This document shows, piece by piece, positions 42,556 to 52,132 of a stretch of 64,000 nt of DNA. The notes beneath the pieces were generated by a model. That model saw nothing but the letters and a program-made list of their open reading frames with translations. It was not told where the DNA came from and ran no database searches. A program made the translations under genes and the position numbers. Each line of letters starts with the position of its first letter. Positions within the stretch are counted from its first letter, which is position 1. The stretch covers positions 52,785-116,784 of the forward strand of contig PHBZ01000035.1 in NCBI GenBank assembly GCA_002840755.1. Reading direction: 5' to 3'. This DNA is from Chloroflexi bacterium HGW-Chloroflexi-10. GTDB taxonomy: Bacteria; Chloroflexota; Anaerolineae; Anaerolineales; Anaerolineaceae.

Positions 42556-45516
42556 ATGAAACTTCGTAACAAAATCTTCTTTATCATCCTCCTGATTACG
42601 ATATTCGGGGTGGTGGTATTAAACCTCAGTTCAAAGTTTACCTTTTTGGAAAAATTCCGCGCGATGGAAGAAGATAAACTACGAACAGATATCCAGCGTA
42701 TTGAAGCTTTGCTCGCAAATGCGGCTGATGAATTGCATATAATGAACCAAGATTGGGCCTATTGGGATGACACCTACCAATTCATCCGTAATCCATCCGC
42801 AGAATACCGCGAATCCAACCTGGGAATTGCCACATTGTTGGGTATTCACCTGAACGCCATGCTCTTTTATGATCTCGAAGGTAACCTGATTCAGGCAGAT
42901 TTTGCCGACCTGGAACAGGAAATAGCAATACCTCAACCTGAATGGCTGCAATCCTGGCTGCTCGAAAATCAATTCTTAAACAATCATCCGTCTGGTGATT
43001 ATGAATGGAGCGGAATAATTTCTACCCCACCGGGACCAGCCCTGATCTCAATCCGGCCCATTATGATGACAGACGGAAGCGGACCTTCGTCCGGCACCTT
43101 GATCATGCTGCGTTATATATCAGTAAGTGTTGCCGAAAAATTCACCAATATTATGCAACAGCCCTTTTCCCTCACGCCAATGAATCAGGCAGAAAATTCA
43201 CCGGAATTTACGGAACTGATGGAGCCAGTCACCTCAAAAACAGATATCTTCGTCCAATATCCGGCGCAAAACAAAAACATCATCGTTGCCTATAAATATC
43301 TTTACAATGCGCAAAATGACCCGATTTACGTACTGAACATTGAAAAACCCAGGCAAATGTATGCCCAGGGTGTGGAAACCATGAACTACTTCAGTATTCT
43401 TTTTCTTATTTTAGGCGCATTATGTGCTGCGATCTTTTCTTACGCCATCCATTCCATTTTTATTCGCAGGATTGAACAGATTAACAACCTGGTCAAAAAA
43501 ATCACCAATGAGCAGGATTTATCAATACGCATCCCCGTCCGGAATAACGACGAGATCACCCAGTTGAGTGAGGTCATCAACAATATGGTTGAGCGTCTCG
43601 ACCTGGCTCAGGATCAGGCACTTCGCTTTGAGAGACGGTTTCGCCTGGTGTTGGAAAACATGAAAATGATCGCCATTATGCTGGACGAAAATGGGCTGCT
43701 CACCTTTGGCAACATGTACTTTTATGATCTCTGCGGTTATAAACCGGAAGAAATCATTGGCAGAAATTGGTATGATATCTTTTGTCCGGATTACGACCGT
43801 GAACGACTGCGCGAGGCGCTTACCGGTTATATACAGGGACGCGCGGACCACATGTATGGCGAAAACCCCATTTGCATAAAAAGCGGGGAAGAACGCCTAA
43901 TCTCCTGGAGCAACACATTAATCATCGACCGCCAGGGCAACGTAAATGGGGTTTCCAGTATTGGTGAAGATATTACGCTGAAAAGAAAAGCCGAAGAACA
44001 GTTAAAACAAAGCGAAGCCACCTTGCAGAGTATTCTCAATGCGGTACCCAGCGGCATCGGCCTGATTAAAGACCGTAAAATCGTCTGGATCAATTCACGC
44101 GTGGAGCAGTTCACCGGTTATACCAGTTCGGATCTGGTAGGGCAATCTGTATCAATCTTCTATACAAGCGAGCAGATCTATTTACAAGTATCGGAAGAAT
44201 TGCGTATCCAAATGCAACATCACGGTTCTGGTAAGCTGGATACCACCTGGATTACAAAAGACGGTAATCCGATTGAAGTTGAAATGCGTGCAGCGCCTAT
44301 CGATCCCAACGAGTGGTCTGCCGGAATCATCGTTACAGCTCTCGACATTTCCGAACAGGTGCTGACTCAGCAACATTTGCGAGAAAGCTTTGACGAAACC
44401 AAAATGCTGCTCTCCCGCATGACAGCCTTACGCAACATTGATGAGGCCATCACCTCACCCAACGGCACCCCGGAAACAATCCATCAAGTCCTCCACCAAA
44501 TCCGAAAGACCCTGGGTTTACAGGTAGCAATTGCCTCCCTGGTCGACCATAAAACACACCAATTCAGCGTAGTGGGCTGTGATGGCCTGGAAAATGGATA
44601 CCGTCTTAGCGACCTGAATATTCTTTACCCGGCTGGCGTGCTGGCTGCTCAGAAATCCCAGGAATTGTTTGCCAGCCCGGTTGACACCATCATTGATTTG
44701 CAATCCATTTTAAAACATTTACCAGCCAACCACCAGGCAGACCTATATGCAGCCGTTCCTCTCCTGGTTAAAGGACATGTGTTGGGTGTTCTGGAAGTAC
44801 TAGTAGACAACAATGTATGTCACAGCAACGATTGTCGTGAGTTTTTGGTAGCCATGGCTTTGCAGTTAGCGATTGCTTTGGATAATGCCAATTTATTGCA
44901 GGAGCGCGAACGAGCCTTCAAAGAATTACAAACCGCCTATGAAGCCACCATTCAAAGCCTAGCGCAGGCCCTCGAAATCCGCGACCGGGAAACCAAAAAC
45001 CACTCAGCCCGTGTGGTTACCTGGACCGAGCGCCTCGCCAAACGCATGGGCTTCCCCAGTGATCAACTCGAACATTTACGCCGCGGTGTATACCTGCACG
45101 ATATCGGTAAAATAGGAATTCCCGATCACATTCTGCTCAAACCAGGCCCGCTTACAGCAGAAGAATGGGATATTATGCGCAAACATCCACAACATGCCTA
45201 CGATCTTCTCAAAGATATCGAATATCTGCAGCCGGCGCTGGAAATCCCTTACAGTCATCATGAACGTTGGGACGGCAGCGGTTATCCGCGCGGTTTGGCA
45301 GGGACAGCCATACCGTTAGGCGCCCGCATTTTCGCAGTCATCGATATCTGGGATGCACTCACTGATAACCGACCCTACCGCAAAGCGTGGAGTGTTGATC
45401 AAACCATCCTTTATCTAAAAGAACAGGCTGGCATATTGGTTGACCCCGAGGTGGTCCGTCATTTTCTGGATTTATTGGTGGAAGAAGGCATCATTGATAC
45501 ACCCACCTACTTGTAG
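42556..45516 (+). CDS. CHASE4-HAMP-PAS-PAS-GAF-HD-GYP c-di-GMP phosphodiesterase
   Basis: A 986-residue membrane sensor. Helix 1 (about 7-27) is followed by a CHASE4 domain (NQDWAYWDDTYQFI), helix 2 (about 277-302), HAMP (about 300-355), two PAS domains (about 365-480 and 490-610), a GAF domain (about 625-780) and HD-GYP (about 795-980). The HD-GYP motifs are full: HSARVVTWTERLA, VYLHDIGKIGIPDHIL, HHERWDGSGYPRGLAG and R-P-Y-R. It would hydrolyse c-di-GMP to GMP under control of an external and several internal signals. It is followed by a diguanylate cyclase gene in the same direction, giving paired opposing activities. Confidence 0.9.
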   Translation: MKLRNKIFFIILLITIFGVVVLNLSSKFTFLEKFRAMEEDKLRTDIQRIEALLANAADELHIMNQDWAYWDDTYQFIRNPSAEYRESNLGIATLLGIHLNAMLFYDLEGNLIQADFADLEQEIAIPQPEWLQSWLLENQFLNNHPSGDYEWSGIISTPPGPALISIRPIMMTDGSGPSSGTLIMLRYISVSVAEKFTNIMQQPFSLTPMNQAENSPEFTELMEPVTSKTDIFVQYPAQNKNIIVAYKYLYNAQNDPIYVLNIEKPRQMYAQGVETMNYFSILFLILGALCAAIFSYAIHSIFIRRIEQINNLVKKITNEQDLSIRIPVRNNDEITQLSEVINNMVERLDLAQDQALRFERRFRLVLENMKMIAIMLDENGLLTFGNMYFYDLCGYKPEEIIGRNWYDIFCPDYDRERLREALTGYIQGRADHMYGENPICIKSGEERLISWSNTLIIDRQGNVNGVSSIGEDITLKRKAEEQLKQSEATLQSILNAVPSGIGLIKDRKIVWINSRVEQFTGYTSSDLVGQSVSIFYTSEQIYLQVSEELRIQMQHHGSGKLDTTWITKDGNPIEVEMRAAPIDPNEWSAGIIVTALDISEQVLTQQHLRESFDETKMLLSRMTALRNIDEAITSPNGTPETIHQVLHQIRKTLGLQVAIASLVDHKTHQFSVVGCDGLENGYRLSDLNILYPAGVLAAQKSQELFASPVDTIIDLQSILKHLPANHQADLYAAVPLLVKGHVLGVLEVLVDNNVCHSNDCREFLVAMALQLAIALDNANLLQERERAFKELQTAYEATIQSLAQALEIRDRETKNHSARVVTWTERLAKRMGFPSDQLEHLRRGVYLHDIGKIGIPDHILLKPGPLTAEEWDIMRKHPQHAYDLLKDIEYLQPALEIPYSHHERWDGSGYPRGLAGTAIPLGARIFAVIDIWDALTDNRPYRKAWSVDQTILYLKEQAGILVDPEVVRHFLDLLVEEGIIDTPTYL

Positions 45517-45633
45517 TCCTTTTTATCTGGTCCATTCACGCGAATTTATTCGGATTTTATGGCGCATAAGACTGCTTTTTAGTATGATCTACTTAAGCAT
45601 CGGGATGAAAGTTTCAACGGGGTATCAATACCT

Positions 45634-48621
45634 ATGAATCTGCTCACCTTTTTGGTAAATCATCAGGATCCCATACTGCAGCAATGCCGAACAGAATTGC
45701 AGGATTTTTTTGGCGCCCAAAACGAAGAATGGTTAACCTGGCTCTGGCAAAGTTTCCTGGCAGCCATCAAAAAAGAACCGCCCAAAAACTGTCTGTTTGC
45801 TGAAAACAAAATATCTCCCGGAAAAAGCATTAGCGTGTTGGACCGATTCGGTCTGGCACTTCGCCGCTACCTGTTAGCCTCTGATCAGGAACCCGCCCTC
45901 ATGGCTACCTGGATCATGGAAGCGGATGAAACGTTGATCTCCATGCGTAAATTTTGTCTGGAAACAACCCTGCCGGAAACCATGTCCCTGCTCTATGCCA
46001 ACAAACAACTGGTTCCAGTGCTAAATCAGGTCGGACAACAAATTTTACAGGTTCATTCCGAAACAGAAATTTTTGAAGCCATTGGCAAAGGCCTGGCGGA
46101 ATTACAACTACATCTGGCATTACTAAAAAAGAACCCGGAAACCAATCTATGGGTCCTGGCGGCTTTCAATGATGATCAGAATGCGTGTGAGCACATTTCT
46201 CATTTAAGCACTGTCGATAAAGATACCGATTACCAGTTCGATCTTCCGCAGTTTTCTATTCTGGATGAATGTATCCACAACCACCGGTCAAAATTTTTTC
46301 TGCCAGAAGAAGGATTATTTTCTTTATTATTTTCCGGGTTACAAAATAAAAATCGTCAGTCTCTGGAAAAAGTATATAACCGGCATCACGCCATCGTCGT
46401 TCCCATGCTGAAAGATTCTGTATTAATTGGCTTATTGGGGATTTCAGGACGACACCTCATGGAAGCTGAAATCCCACTGATTACCATTTTCACCAATCAG
46501 GTTACCATTGCCCTGGAAAACGCGGCACTATACCAGGCTCTCAATGCACGATCCGAAGAACTGGCCGGATTAATAGCTATCTCCCAGTTGATTACAGTGG
46601 AACATACCATTGAAGATATCATACAGTTGTCCGCATCCATTATTCGCAAATTCTTAAAATTCGATCGCCTTTCTTTAATTTTAACAATGGAGGATGGTGA
46701 TCACGTTTACAGTATTCATCAGCATACCGCCAAACAAAGATTTACCCATTCCAAAAAGAATCATTATTCTAATCAGTTAAAATATGTCACACCAGTACTG
46801 GTTGGCGACCTACGAGTACTCAATTCGGATACGGCAAAAACGCTGACGGAAGATGGCGCATTATCCGCATTGATGTGCCCGGTATTCTCCCGCGGAACGA
46901 TGCTGGGAACATTCAACTTTACCAGCATGCGTTTGAATGATTACACCAGAGACGATATTCCCATCGCACAATCCATTGTGGACCAGATGGCGCCATTGAT
47001 CGATAACGCCCTTTTATATACCCAATTGCAACATAGTGAAGCCCGCTTTCGTACCTTTTACGAACGGGCAGCCATCGGTATTTCCGTATACGATTGGCAA
47101 AGCCAGCTATGGGATCCCAATCCGGCGTTTTTGTCCATGTTGGGCTATGCCCCTACTGATGATGAAACAACCCACCAATTAACCATTCAGGATTTTCGCG
47201 TCAGCGATGAAAATGCCACTCACCGGGATGATTACCAGGATCTGGTGGAAGGTAAAGTTAACGTCTACCAGGATGAAAGCCGCTACCGCACGAAAACTGG
47301 CGCTATCATTTGGGCCAAGGTGGTTATTTCCATCGTCCGCGACCCATTCAACCAGCAGCCGCTTTTCACCATCGTATTATTGGAAGACATCACCGATCGC
47401 AAATTAATGGAAACGGCTTATAGACAATCGGAACAAAAATATCGTTCCCTGTTCAACAGCATTTCGGACCCGGTCATTGTTTTTGACCCCGAAACCTATG
47501 CGATCCTGGACTATAACCAGGCTATGTTGGATGTTTTTGAATATCCAGAAAGTGATTTGCAGCGAATGCGGGTTTCTGAAATTCTCCTTTCACGGAGCAA
47601 TGAGACGAATTGCATGGCAATTGGTGTGCAGTACGCCGACTACTACACCCATACCGGGAGAAAACTGGAAGTGGAAGTCCGCACCGAGTCTATGGATTAC
47701 AAAAGCCACCCAGCCTGGATCAGCACCATTCGTGACATTTCCGAACGCAGACGGGTAGAAAAAGCCATCGTAGACAGTGAACTCAAATACCGTTCCCTGT
47801 TTGAACTTTCGGTAGATGCTATCCTGATTATGGATGAAAAAGGCAACATTCGGGACGCCAACCCGGCTGCCCTGGATATGCTGGAAACCGAATTTCACAA
47901 AATGATCGGCTCCCCCTTTCTGGCACTATTTCCGGATGAAGACAAACAGGCTTTTCAATTATTGGGTAAATCACTCATGTTCCTTAATATGGAAAAACTT
48001 GAAGCCCGTTTCCAGACAGCTAAGGGCAAGATTCTGGATGTGGAGTTAAACACCCGGCGCGTGGAATTTTTACGCGGCGCATTGCAAGTTATCGTTCGAG
48101 ATATTACCGAACAGAAAATCGTAGAGAATGAACTCAAATTCATGGGCAGCCACGATATTTTAACCGGCCTGTATAACCGCAATTACTTTGAAATTGAAAT
48201 GCTGCGTCTGCAAAACAGCCGCCTGTTTCCAATCAGCATCGTTGCCGTAGATGTGGACGGCCTGAAAAGCATTAATGATCGATTTGGACATGCCGCCGGA
48301 GACCACCTCCTGGCGCGTGCTGCTGAAGTTCTGCGCCACACCTTTCGCACCGAGGATGTTGTCGCGCGCTGGGGCGGGGATGAGTTTTCCATTCTCCTGC
48401 CCACAGTGGATGCCAAAGGAGGTCTGGCTGCTATTCAACGCGTAAGAGAACACCTGGAAGTTATCAACCAGGAAGAGGCAGAACTTCCGGTATCACTCTC
48501 CATCGGTGTCGCCACAGCGTCCTATGGAGAAAAACTCAGTGAAGTACTCAAACGCGCCGATGAATTAATGTATAAAGACAAAATAGCGAAAAAAGCACTT
48601 ATCAGCGCAACCCCTTCCTAA
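45634..48621 (+). CDS. GAF-GAF-PAS-PAS-PAS-GGDEF diguanylate cyclase
   Basis: A 995-residue soluble multi-sensor protein. Two GAF-like domains (about 130-300 and 305-465), then three PAS domains (about 470-590, 595-715, 717-830) precede the GGDEF domain (about 835-990). The cyclase motif is RWGGDEFSILLPT, and VDVDGLKSINDRFGHAAGDH is intact, so it should make c-di-GMP. There is no membrane helix, so all signals are cytoplasmic or come from partners. Start ATG at 45634 lacks a strong ribosome-binding site. The gene lies 117 bp after the HD-GYP gene; together they may tune one c-di-GMP output. Confidence 0.88.
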   Translation: MNLLTFLVNHQDPILQQCRTELQDFFGAQNEEWLTWLWQSFLAAIKKEPPKNCLFAENKISPGKSISVLDRFGLALRRYLLASDQEPALMATWIMEADETLISMRKFCLETTLPETMSLLYANKQLVPVLNQVGQQILQVHSETEIFEAIGKGLAELQLHLALLKKNPETNLWVLAAFNDDQNACEHISHLSTVDKDTDYQFDLPQFSILDECIHNHRSKFFLPEEGLFSLLFSGLQNKNRQSLEKVYNRHHAIVVPMLKDSVLIGLLGISGRHLMEAEIPLITIFTNQVTIALENAALYQALNARSEELAGLIAISQLITVEHTIEDIIQLSASIIRKFLKFDRLSLILTMEDGDHVYSIHQHTAKQRFTHSKKNHYSNQLKYVTPVLVGDLRVLNSDTAKTLTEDGALSALMCPVFSRGTMLGTFNFTSMRLNDYTRDDIPIAQSIVDQMAPLIDNALLYTQLQHSEARFRTFYERAAIGISVYDWQSQLWDPNPAFLSMLGYAPTDDETTHQLTIQDFRVSDENATHRDDYQDLVEGKVNVYQDESRYRTKTGAIIWAKVVISIVRDPFNQQPLFTIVLLEDITDRKLMETAYRQSEQKYRSLFNSISDPVIVFDPETYAILDYNQAMLDVFEYPESDLQRMRVSEILLSRSNETNCMAIGVQYADYYTHTGRKLEVEVRTESMDYKSHPAWISTIRDISERRRVEKAIVDSELKYRSLFELSVDAILIMDEKGNIRDANPAALDMLETEFHKMIGSPFLALFPDEDKQAFQLLGKSLMFLNMEKLEARFQTAKGKILDVELNTRRVEFLRGALQVIVRDITEQKIVENELKFMGSHDILTGLYNRNYFEIEMLRLQNSRLFPISIVAVDVDGLKSINDRFGHAAGDHLLARAAEVLRHTFRTEDVVARWGGDEFSILLPTVDAKGGLAAIQRVREHLEVINQEEAELPVSLSIGVATASYGEKLSEVLKRADELMYKDKIAKKALISATPS

Positions 48622-48826
48622 TCCGAAAAACCGTGCTTATCCTTCCCCTAATAATAACGGGGCATTGGCGGGCACGGATGATCGACCATTCCTGGCATGT
48701 GCCTTTTTGGTGTTTACCCCGTATGCGCACCATTTCACCATCATCAATCGAACCCATCCGAAACCAACGAGGTTATTTCATGAATCTCATTGGCAGGGAA
48801 TAAAAATAAGAAAATCGTTTGTTTTG

Positions 48827-48877
48827 GGTAAATCGCTTTGCAATTTTATAGCGATTTACCTCGCTTTCGTGTACAAT
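48827..48877 (+). promoter_or_regulatory. Perfect 11-bp inverted repeat and -10 box before CBS-ACT gene
   Basis: GGTAAATCGCT (48827-48837) and AGCGATTTACC (48850-48860) are perfect inverted arms 12 bp apart (about two helical turns centre to centre). TACAAT at 48872-48877 can serve as a -10 box, but no good -35 box is placed 17 bp upstream; the right arm takes its place. This suggests a regulator-dependent promoter. Confidence 0.55.
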
Positions 48878-48912
48878 TCAATCGTAACCACTATATTCCA
48901 GGAGAGTGAACC

Positions 48913-49566
48913 ATGTTGGTTGGTGAAAGAATGTCCCATCCCGTTTTAACGGTCAGCCCGGATCTTCCCGTACAGGAAGCCCTGGCAAAAATGCGCAAAG
49001 AAAAAGTCAGCCGCTATCCCGTTGTCGATAAAAAAGGAAAACTCGTCGGTATCGTTTCGGATGACGACCTGCTCAACGCGTCCCCCTCAGAAGCCACCAC
49101 CCTGGCCGTATGGGAAGTCAGCTACCTGCTCAGCAAAATCACCGTCGAACGCGTCATGTCTAAAAATGTTATTACCGTCACCGAAGACACCCCCATCGAA
49201 GAAGCTGCCCGTACCATGGCAGACCACCGTGTCAGCGGATTACCGGTGATGCGCGGCGGTGCCCTCGTTGGTATCATCACCCAGACCAACATCTTCCAGA
49301 TGTTTTTGGAAATGCTTGGCGCCCGCGAACCAGGTCTGCGCGTTACCGCCATTGTTAAGGAAGAACCCGGCAAACTCAACCAGCTCACTCAAGCCATCAG
49401 CGCAGCCGGCGGTAATATCATTTCCTTGAGCACCTTTTCCGGTGTCAGCAGCCAGGACCGTCAGGTAACCATCCGCGTCAGCCAGATGGACAGCGATACC
49501 ATTCGCAAGGCCCTGCTGCCGATCGTTGAGGAAATTCGTGATCTGCGCGAAATGACTATCGGATAA
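48913..49566 (+). CDS. CBS-CBS-ACT protein
   Basis: A 217-residue cytoplasmic protein. Two CBS motifs form a Bateman module (residues 1-65 with RMSHPVLTVSPDLPV; 75-140 with VMSKNVITVTEDTPIEEAARTM), followed by an ACT domain (about 145-215, VTAIVKEEPGKLNQLTQAISAAGGNIIS). This arrangement is similar to AcuB-type proteins; CBS pairs bind adenosyl ligands and ACT domains bind amino acids. The GGAGAG site precedes the ATG. An inverted repeat lies in the promoter. What it controls is not visible; the gene is monocistronic with its own terminator. Confidence 0.88.
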   Translation: MLVGERMSHPVLTVSPDLPVQEALAKMRKEKVSRYPVVDKKGKLVGIVSDDDLLNASPSEATTLAVWEVSYLLSKITVERVMSKNVITVTEDTPIEEAARTMADHRVSGLPVMRGGALVGIITQTNIFQMFLEMLGAREPGLRVTAIVKEEPGKLNQLTQAISAAGGNIISLSTFSGVSSQDRQVTIRVSQMDSDTIRKALLPIVEEIRDLREMTIG

Positions 49567-49591
49567 ACTATTTAAATCCTTTTGATGGAGT

Positions 49592-49620
49592 AAACCCACC
49601 TCGCTGATGGTGGGTTTTTT
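49592..49620 (+). terminator. Rho-independent terminator
   Basis: AAACCCACC/GGTGGGTTT around an eight-base loop is followed by more T, 25 bp after the CBS-ACT gene. Confidence 0.88.
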
Positions 49621-49677
49621 ATCGTCAAAATCCAAAATCCGGTATAGAATCAAGTATCTTCTTTTGAGAGGTGAACC

Positions 49678-51078
49678 ATGCCAGATTCCAAAATCAAAGC
49701 CATCCTGATCGGTGCCGGGCAGCGCGGCGCACAATCTTACGCACCTTACGCCTTGCAGCATCCGGATGAACTCCAATTCGTCGCCGTCGCTGAACCCAAC
49801 GCGCTGCGTCGCGCCGCCTTTGCTCAACAGCATCACATCCCAAAAGAATACCAATTCGAATCCTGGGAAGAGCTGCTCCAAAAACCCGCTTTGGGTGAAG
49901 CGGCCCTGGTTTGCACACAGGATTGGCAGCACACCGCCCCGGCTGTTGCCGCCATGCGAGCCGGTTACCATGTCCTCCTCGAAAAACCCATGTCCAACCT
50001 CTCCGCCGACTGCCGCACCCTCCTCGAAGTCAGCCGCCAGAGCGGCCAGCAATTGCATATCTGCCATGTTTTGCGTTACACTCCGCATTTCAACAAAATG
50101 CGCGAATTGGTCCAATCTGGCGTATTGGGTCAGATCGTCCAGGTGGAACAACGTGAAAACGTCTCCTTCTGGCACATGGCCCATTCCTACGTGCGCGGCA
50201 ACTGGCGCAATAGCCAGGAATCCAGCCCAATGATCCTGGCCAAATGCTGCCACGACCTGGATATTCTCCCCTGGGTACTCGGACAAAACCCGGTCAGCCT
50301 GGCTTCCAGCGGGTCTCTGATGCACTTCCGTCCGGAAAACGCCCCCGCAGGCGCACCGCAGCGCTGCCTGGATGGCTGCCCGGCCGCAGACACCTGTCCC
50401 TACTACGCCCCGCACATATACCTGGAAATGTCCCCTTTCTGGAACAGCGTCTCGGATACCAGCCTCGGCTTTAACCGTTGGGCGACACATGCCTATACCG
50501 AAAACCCTGCCCTCATCCGCGCCCTGAGTGTATTCGTACCATCCCTCAAACAGATCCCCAACTACGGCGGCTGGCCGCTCACCGTTCTGGCACAGAACCC
50601 TACTGCGCAAGACATCGCGGAAGCCCTGCAAACCGGCCCCTACGGACGGTGTGTCTACCACTGTGACAACGACGTTGTCGACCAGCAGGTGGTGCTGATG
50701 CAGATGGAAGACGGCGCATCGGTCACACTTACCATGCACGGGCATTCCCACCACGAACACCGCTCCACGCGCATCGAAGGCTCGCACGGCAGGCTGTTGG
50801 CCGAATTTGGCAACGGCGGCTCGCGCATTACCATTGATGAACACCGCACCGACTGGCATGTAGAATACATCACCAGCAAAGTCGAAAGCGATAACGGCGC
50901 CGGCCACGGCGGCGGTGACCTCAGCCTGGTCGCTTCTTTCCTGCAATCCATCCGCAGCGGCGACACAGCAACCGCCCTGCAAGGCACCCGCGAAGCCCTG
51001 CAAGCCCACCTGCTCGCCTTCGCCGCCGAAGAATCCAGACTAACCGGCAAATTCATCCAGAAAGAAAGGTGGATATAG
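49678..51078 (+). CDS. Gfo/Idh/MocA-family oxidoreductase
   Basis: A 466-residue NAD(P)-dependent dehydrogenase. The Rossmann fold starts with LIGAGQRGAQSY, and the family motif is GYHVLLEKPMSNL. The C-terminal alpha/beta domain includes HVLRYTPHFNKMRELVQSG and a cysteine-rich insert (CLDGCPAADTCPYYAP) with four Cys that may bind metal, seen in a subset of this family. Members act on sugars, inositols or bile-like compounds; the substrate is unknown. GAGAGGTGA precedes the ATG. A long open frame of 589 codons on the opposite strand is a shadow of this codon-rich gene. It ends three bases before a CDF transporter gene. Confidence 0.9.
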   Translation: MPDSKIKAILIGAGQRGAQSYAPYALQHPDELQFVAVAEPNALRRAAFAQQHHIPKEYQFESWEELLQKPALGEAALVCTQDWQHTAPAVAAMRAGYHVLLEKPMSNLSADCRTLLEVSRQSGQQLHICHVLRYTPHFNKMRELVQSGVLGQIVQVEQRENVSFWHMAHSYVRGNWRNSQESSPMILAKCCHDLDILPWVLGQNPVSLASSGSLMHFRPENAPAGAPQRCLDGCPAADTCPYYAPHIYLEMSPFWNSVSDTSLGFNRWATHAYTENPALIRALSVFVPSLKQIPNYGGWPLTVLAQNPTAQDIAEALQTGPYGRCVYHCDNDVVDQQVVLMQMEDGASVTLTMHGHSHHEHRSTRIEGSHGRLLAEFGNGGSRITIDEHRTDWHVEYITSKVESDNGAGHGGGDLSLVASFLQSIRSGDTATALQGTREALQAHLLAFAAEESRLTGKFIQKERWI

Positions 51079-51081
51079 GGA

Positions 51082-52017
51082 ATGGAACAACTAAATCGCT
51101 CAAACCTTACCCGTTATGCCTGGCTCTCGATCGCCGTCGCAATTTTAACGATTGGTCTAAAGACAGCCGCTTATTTTATTACAAACTCTGTTGGTTTATT
51201 GTCGGATGCCCTTGAATCAATTGTAAATCTGGTTGGTGCATTAATGGCATTGGGCATGTTGACAATTGCTGCCCGTCCGGCTGACGAAAATCACACCTAT
51301 GGTCATAGTAAAGCCGAATATTTTTCAAGCGGCGTAGAAGGAACATTAATTCTGGTCGCTGCAATCAGTATTGCCTATGCGGCAATCCAAAGGCTGATCA
51401 CCCCAAAACCGCTCGAACAGGTGGGCATCGGATTGATTGTGTCTGTTATTGCCTCGTTGGCAAACCTTGGCGTTGCACTAATCCTAAAACGTGCCGGAAA
51501 ACAATACAATTCCATCTCATTGACATCAAATTCACATCATTTAATGACTGATGTTTGGACATCCGGGGGTGTTCTAGTCGGTATAGGTGCAGTTGTTATT
51601 ACCGATTGGCAAGTTTTAGATCCGATTATTGCCATACTAGTAGCCTTGAATATTGTTTGGACAGGCGTCGGGATTATCCGACAATCTGTTTCCGGTTTAA
51701 TGGACAGCGCATTACCAAAAGAAAATAGAGAGGCTATTCAAAAAATTCTGGATAATCAAAAAGAAAAAGATGTAAAATTCCATGCCCTACGTACACGCCA
51801 ATCCGGATCATTAAAAATTATATCTATGCATGTCCTTGTTCCCGGGAAATGGACTGTTGACCAGGGTCACAAATTTGTTACACAAGTTGAAAACGAGATA
51901 AGCAAAACCATTGAAAACAGTGTAATCTTCACCCATTTAGAGTCTTTAACCGACCCAGCTTCATTTGATGAAGACGCTTTTGGAAGTACAGGAAACAATA
52001 CCGCTATATTGAAATGA
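51082..52017 (+). CDS. Cation diffusion facilitator (CDF) metal transporter
   Basis: A 311-residue CDF exporter, probably for Zn2+, Fe2+ or Mn2+. Six membrane helices; metal sites are in SDALESIVNLVGALMA (helix 2) and SNSHHLMTDVWTSGGV (helix 5). The helix 3 approach has HTYGHSKAEY. The cytoplasmic C-terminal domain has KFHALRTRQSGSLKIISMHVLVPG. The gene is three bases after the oxidoreductase stop but has lower GC and its own GGGAATGG start context. The coupling may be fortuitous. Confidence 0.88.
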   Translation: MEQLNRSNLTRYAWLSIAVAILTIGLKTAAYFITNSVGLLSDALESIVNLVGALMALGMLTIAARPADENHTYGHSKAEYFSSGVEGTLILVAAISIAYAAIQRLITPKPLEQVGIGLIVSVIASLANLGVALILKRAGKQYNSISLTSNSHHLMTDVWTSGGVLVGIGAVVITDWQVLDPIIAILVALNIVWTGVGIIRQSVSGLMDSALPKENREAIQKILDNQKEKDVKFHALRTRQSGSLKIISMHVLVPGKWTVDQGHKFVTQVENEISKTIENSVIFTHLESLTDPASFDEDAFGSTGNNTAILK

Positions 52018-52132
52018 TACTCAAGATTTTGCTAATCCACACTGCCGTCAATCCAAGCCAGTGTACGCTTAAAATCTTCCCCGGCAAAACCAAAGGCTCA
52101 AATCAAGCTGTTCAATAATCCGGAGGTCAGTA

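Noticed and set aside
49240..51009. Open frame of 589 codons on the minus strand opposite the CBS-ACT and Gfo/Idh/MocA genes
   Set aside because: It spans two genes with clear homology on the plus strand, crosses their terminator, and its translation has no domain; it is a shadow of codon-biased coding.
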